From Sutcliffiella horikoshii (lineage in GTDB: Bacteria; Bacillota; Bacilli; Bacillales; Bacillaceae_I), in assembly GCF_021991925.1 (NCBI RefSeq), contig NZ_RXZI01000001.1, positions 1 to 64,000 on the forward strand: DNA of 64,000 nucleotides, given 5' to 3'. Shown here in pieces: positions 62,283 through 64,000 of this stretch; positions within the stretch are counted from its first letter, which is position 1, and each line of letters starts with the position of its first letter. The position numbers and the translations under genes are program-made. The notes under the pieces were generated by a model. That model was not told the DNA's origin, did not search any database, and saw nothing but the letters and a program-made list of their open reading frames with translations.

Positions 62283-64000
62283 ATGAACATCAACCAAATG
62301 ACCACCAAGCTACAGGAGGCCATCGTGTTGGCCAAGAGTCTTGCGGAAAAGATGAATCATCAGCAAATTGAACAGGAGCACCTCTTTCTTGCATTGCTTC
62401 AGCAGTATGAAGGACTTACAGAAAGAGTCCTGCAAAAGCTGAAAGTAGATACTCAGGCGCTTCAATTGGATCTTAATGGTCTACTGAAATCAAAGCCTGA
62501 AGTAAGTGGCGCCTCAAGTGATGCATATATAAGCAATCAACTAAACCAAACTTTCAAAAAAGCTGATGAATGGAAAAATGAATGGGAGGATGATTTTCTT
62601 TCCGTCGAACATATTCTTCTTGCTCTTTTCCATCAAAATAGCATGAGCCATCCATTAAAAAAATTAAGCAATACATACAATCTCCATGAAGCATATCTAC
62701 AGCAAGCCATACAGGAAATAAGGGGGAACCAAAAAGTGACTTCTAAAGAACCGGAATCTACATACGAAGCGTTAAAGAAATATGGAAGGGCCTTGATTGA
62801 AGAGGTGAAAAGCGGAAAGCTTGATCCGGTGATCGGGAGAGATCAGGAAATCCGCAGGGTAATCAGAATCCTATCCAGAAAGACAAAAAACAACCCTGTC
62901 CTTATCGGTGAACCAGGTGTCGGAAAAACGGCTATAGTGGAAGGATTGGCGCAGCGTATCGTAAGAAAGGATGTCCCAGATGGACTGAAGGACAAAACAA
63001 TATTCTCCCTTGACCTAAGCTCGCTGGTGGCAGGTGCCAAATACAGGGGGGAGTTTGAAGAACGACTGAAAGCCGTTCTGAATGAAATCAAAAAAAGCGA
63101 TGGACAGATCCTGCTTTTCATTGATGAACTTCACACAATTGTGGGTGCCGGTAAGACGGAAGGCTCAATGGATGCAGGGAATATGCTCAAACCGATGCTT
63201 GCCCGGGGGGAACTGCATTGTATTGGGGCCACTACTTTAAATGAACACAGAAAATATATTGAAAAAGATCCGGCTTTGGAGCGCCGCTTCCAACAGGTTC
63301 TTGTGCAAGAACCGACGGTAGAGGATACTATATCCATTTTAAGAGGACTTAAAGAACGCTTTGAGATCCATCATGGGGTGAACATCCATGACCGTGCCAT
63401 TGTATCTGCCGCAGTTTTATCCAACCGGTACATTTCGGAACGCTTTTTACCAGATAAGGCAATTGACCTTGTGGACGAAGCATGCGCCATGATCCGAACG
63501 GAAATAGATTCGATGCCATCTGAATTGGATGAAGTGACGAGAAGGGTGATGCAGCTGGAAATTGAAGAAGCTGCCATGAAGAAAGAGAAGGACCAAGCAA
63601 GCAAGGAAAGACTCATACAGCTCCAAAATGAATTGGCCAATCTTAAAGAACAGGCTTCCGCTATGAAGGCTCAATGGCAGCTGGAGAAAGATGATATCCA
63701 GCTAGTCAGAGTGAAACGGGAAGAGTTGGAGAAGTCCAAACGTGATTTGGAAACAGCCGAGAACAATTATGATTTAAACAAAGCCGCAGAACTTAGGCAT
63801 GGCAAAATACCAAGCCTAGAAAAAGAGCTATTACAATTGGAGGAAAAGGCTAAGCAGAAAAAAGAAACAAACCAGCTTCTACGAGAAGAGGTAACAGAAG
63901 AAGAAATTGCCGGCATTGTGGCAAAATGGACAGGCATACCTGTTACAAAGCTTGTGGAAGGGGAAAGAGAAAAGCTATTGAAGCTGGAGGAAATCCTCCA
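62283..64000 (+). CDS. clpB: ATP-dependent chaperone ClpB, N-terminal part (cut by window)
   Basis: First 572 residues of a Hsp100 disaggregase that works with DnaK. Two N-domain repeats lie at about 8-145 ([28 protein letters not shown]). NBD1 has Walker [10 protein letters not shown] near 216, Walker [15 protein letters not shown] near 280 and the Arg finger region ALERRFQ near 335. The long coiled-coil M domain (about 405-530) and the [15 protein letters not shown] linker near 540-554 distinguish ClpB from ClpC. ATG with AAGGAGTGAG upstream. I see no CtsR heptad operator in the 150 bp before it. B. subtilis 168 lacks clpB; other Bacillus species have it. Confidence 0.96.
   Translation, partial: MNINQMTTKLQEAIVLAKSLAEKMNHQQIEQEHLFLALLQQYEGLTERVLQKLKVDTQALQLDLNGLLKSKPEVSGASSDAYISNQLNQTFKKADEWKNEWEDDFLSVEHILLALFHQNSMSHPLKKLSNTYNLHEAYLQQAIQEIRGNQKVTSKEPESTYEALKKYGRALIEEVKSGKLDPVIGRDQEIRRVIRILSRKTKNNPVLIGEPGVGKTAIVEGLAQRIVRKDVPDGLKDKTIFSLDLSSLVAGAKYRGEFEERLKAVLNEIKKSDGQILLFIDELHTIVGAGKTEGSMDAGNMLKPMLARGELHCIGATTLNEHRKYIEKDPALERRFQQVLVQEPTVEDTISILRGLKERFEIHHGVNIHDRAIVSAAVLSNRYISERFLPDKAIDLVDEACAMIRTEIDSMPSELDEVTRRVMQLEIEEAAMKKEKDQASKERLIQLQNELANLKEQASAMKAQWQLEKDDIQLVRVKREELEKSKRDLETAENNYDLNKAAELRHGKIPSLEKELLQLEEKAKQKKETNQLLREEVTEEEIAGIVAKWTGIPVTKLVEGEREKLLKLEEIL

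Noticed and set aside
61988-62335. 115-codon minus-strand frame with heptad-like KIVKITEK repeats
   Set aside because: It follows from a 21-bp period with no in-phase stop, overlaps the clpB start antisense and lacks a ribosome binding site.

Overview
The window looks like chromosomal DNA of a low-GC, endospore-forming Bacillaceae bacterium. The evidence is a gerPABCDEF spore-coat operon, a Spo0E-family phosphatase, addAB-sbcDC recombination genes, AGGAGG-type ribosome binding sites, GTG and TTG starts, and gene order close to two stretches of the Bacillus subtilis map (yhjO-addBA-sbcDC-yisB-gerP-yisI-yisK-yisL-yisN-asnO-yisQ-yisR, then yitK-yitL-yitS-yitT-yitU-yitV-yitW). It is not B. subtilis: a C30 carotenoid cluster sits where yisP would be, clpB is present, and a MITE-like repeat recurs. 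A pigmented Sutcliffiella/Bacillus-type organism would fit, but species cannot be fixed from this sequence.

Layout. 1-3.5 kb: truncated dispersed repeat, then an RND efflux pump. 3.6-6.4 kb: acyl-CoA synthetase, a MifM-like arrest peptide and yidC2. 6.4-7.1 kb: non-coding, with six 52-bp tandem repeats. 7.1-20.8 kb: MFS transporter, addB, addA, sbcD, sbcC, yisB. 20.8-24.9 kb: gerPA-F plus an extra gerPF copy, a DUF418 membrane protein, yisI. 25-31 kb: yisK, a nested repeat, rocD, yisL, yisN, asnO. 31.2-39.4 kb: carotenoid cluster in two convergent operons. 39.7-44.3 kb: amt and glnK with TnrA-like boxes and an inserted repeat, then a MATE pump and an AraC regulator. 44.3-52.8 kb: maltodextrin cluster. 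53.2-64 kb: SDR, GNAT, the yit genes, small Bacillus proteins, and the first 1718 bases of clpB.

How the genes work together. AddAB and SbcCD form a double-strand-break processing unit. GerP proteins make the spore coat permeable to germinants. The maltodextrin cluster pairs a membrane-anchored amylase outside the cell with a binding protein and two permeases, and an intracellular maltogenic amylase; a LacI regulator probably acts on TGCAATCG-type operators. There is no local ATPase, so a shared MsmX-type ATPase elsewhere is expected. The carotenoid genes encode a C30 backbone synthase, three desaturase/oxidase paralogues, a CruF-type hydratase, a glycosyltransferase and an acyltransferase, which suggests a glycosylated, acylated pigment.

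Most interesting signals: (i) a mifM-like gene whose DEED arrest codons overlap the anti-Shine-Dalgarno arm of a hairpin that hides the yidC2 ribosome binding site; (ii) three intergenic arrays with periods of 52, 21 and 21 bp, close to whole numbers of DNA helical turns; (iii) a MITE-like repeat in complete, nested and decayed forms.
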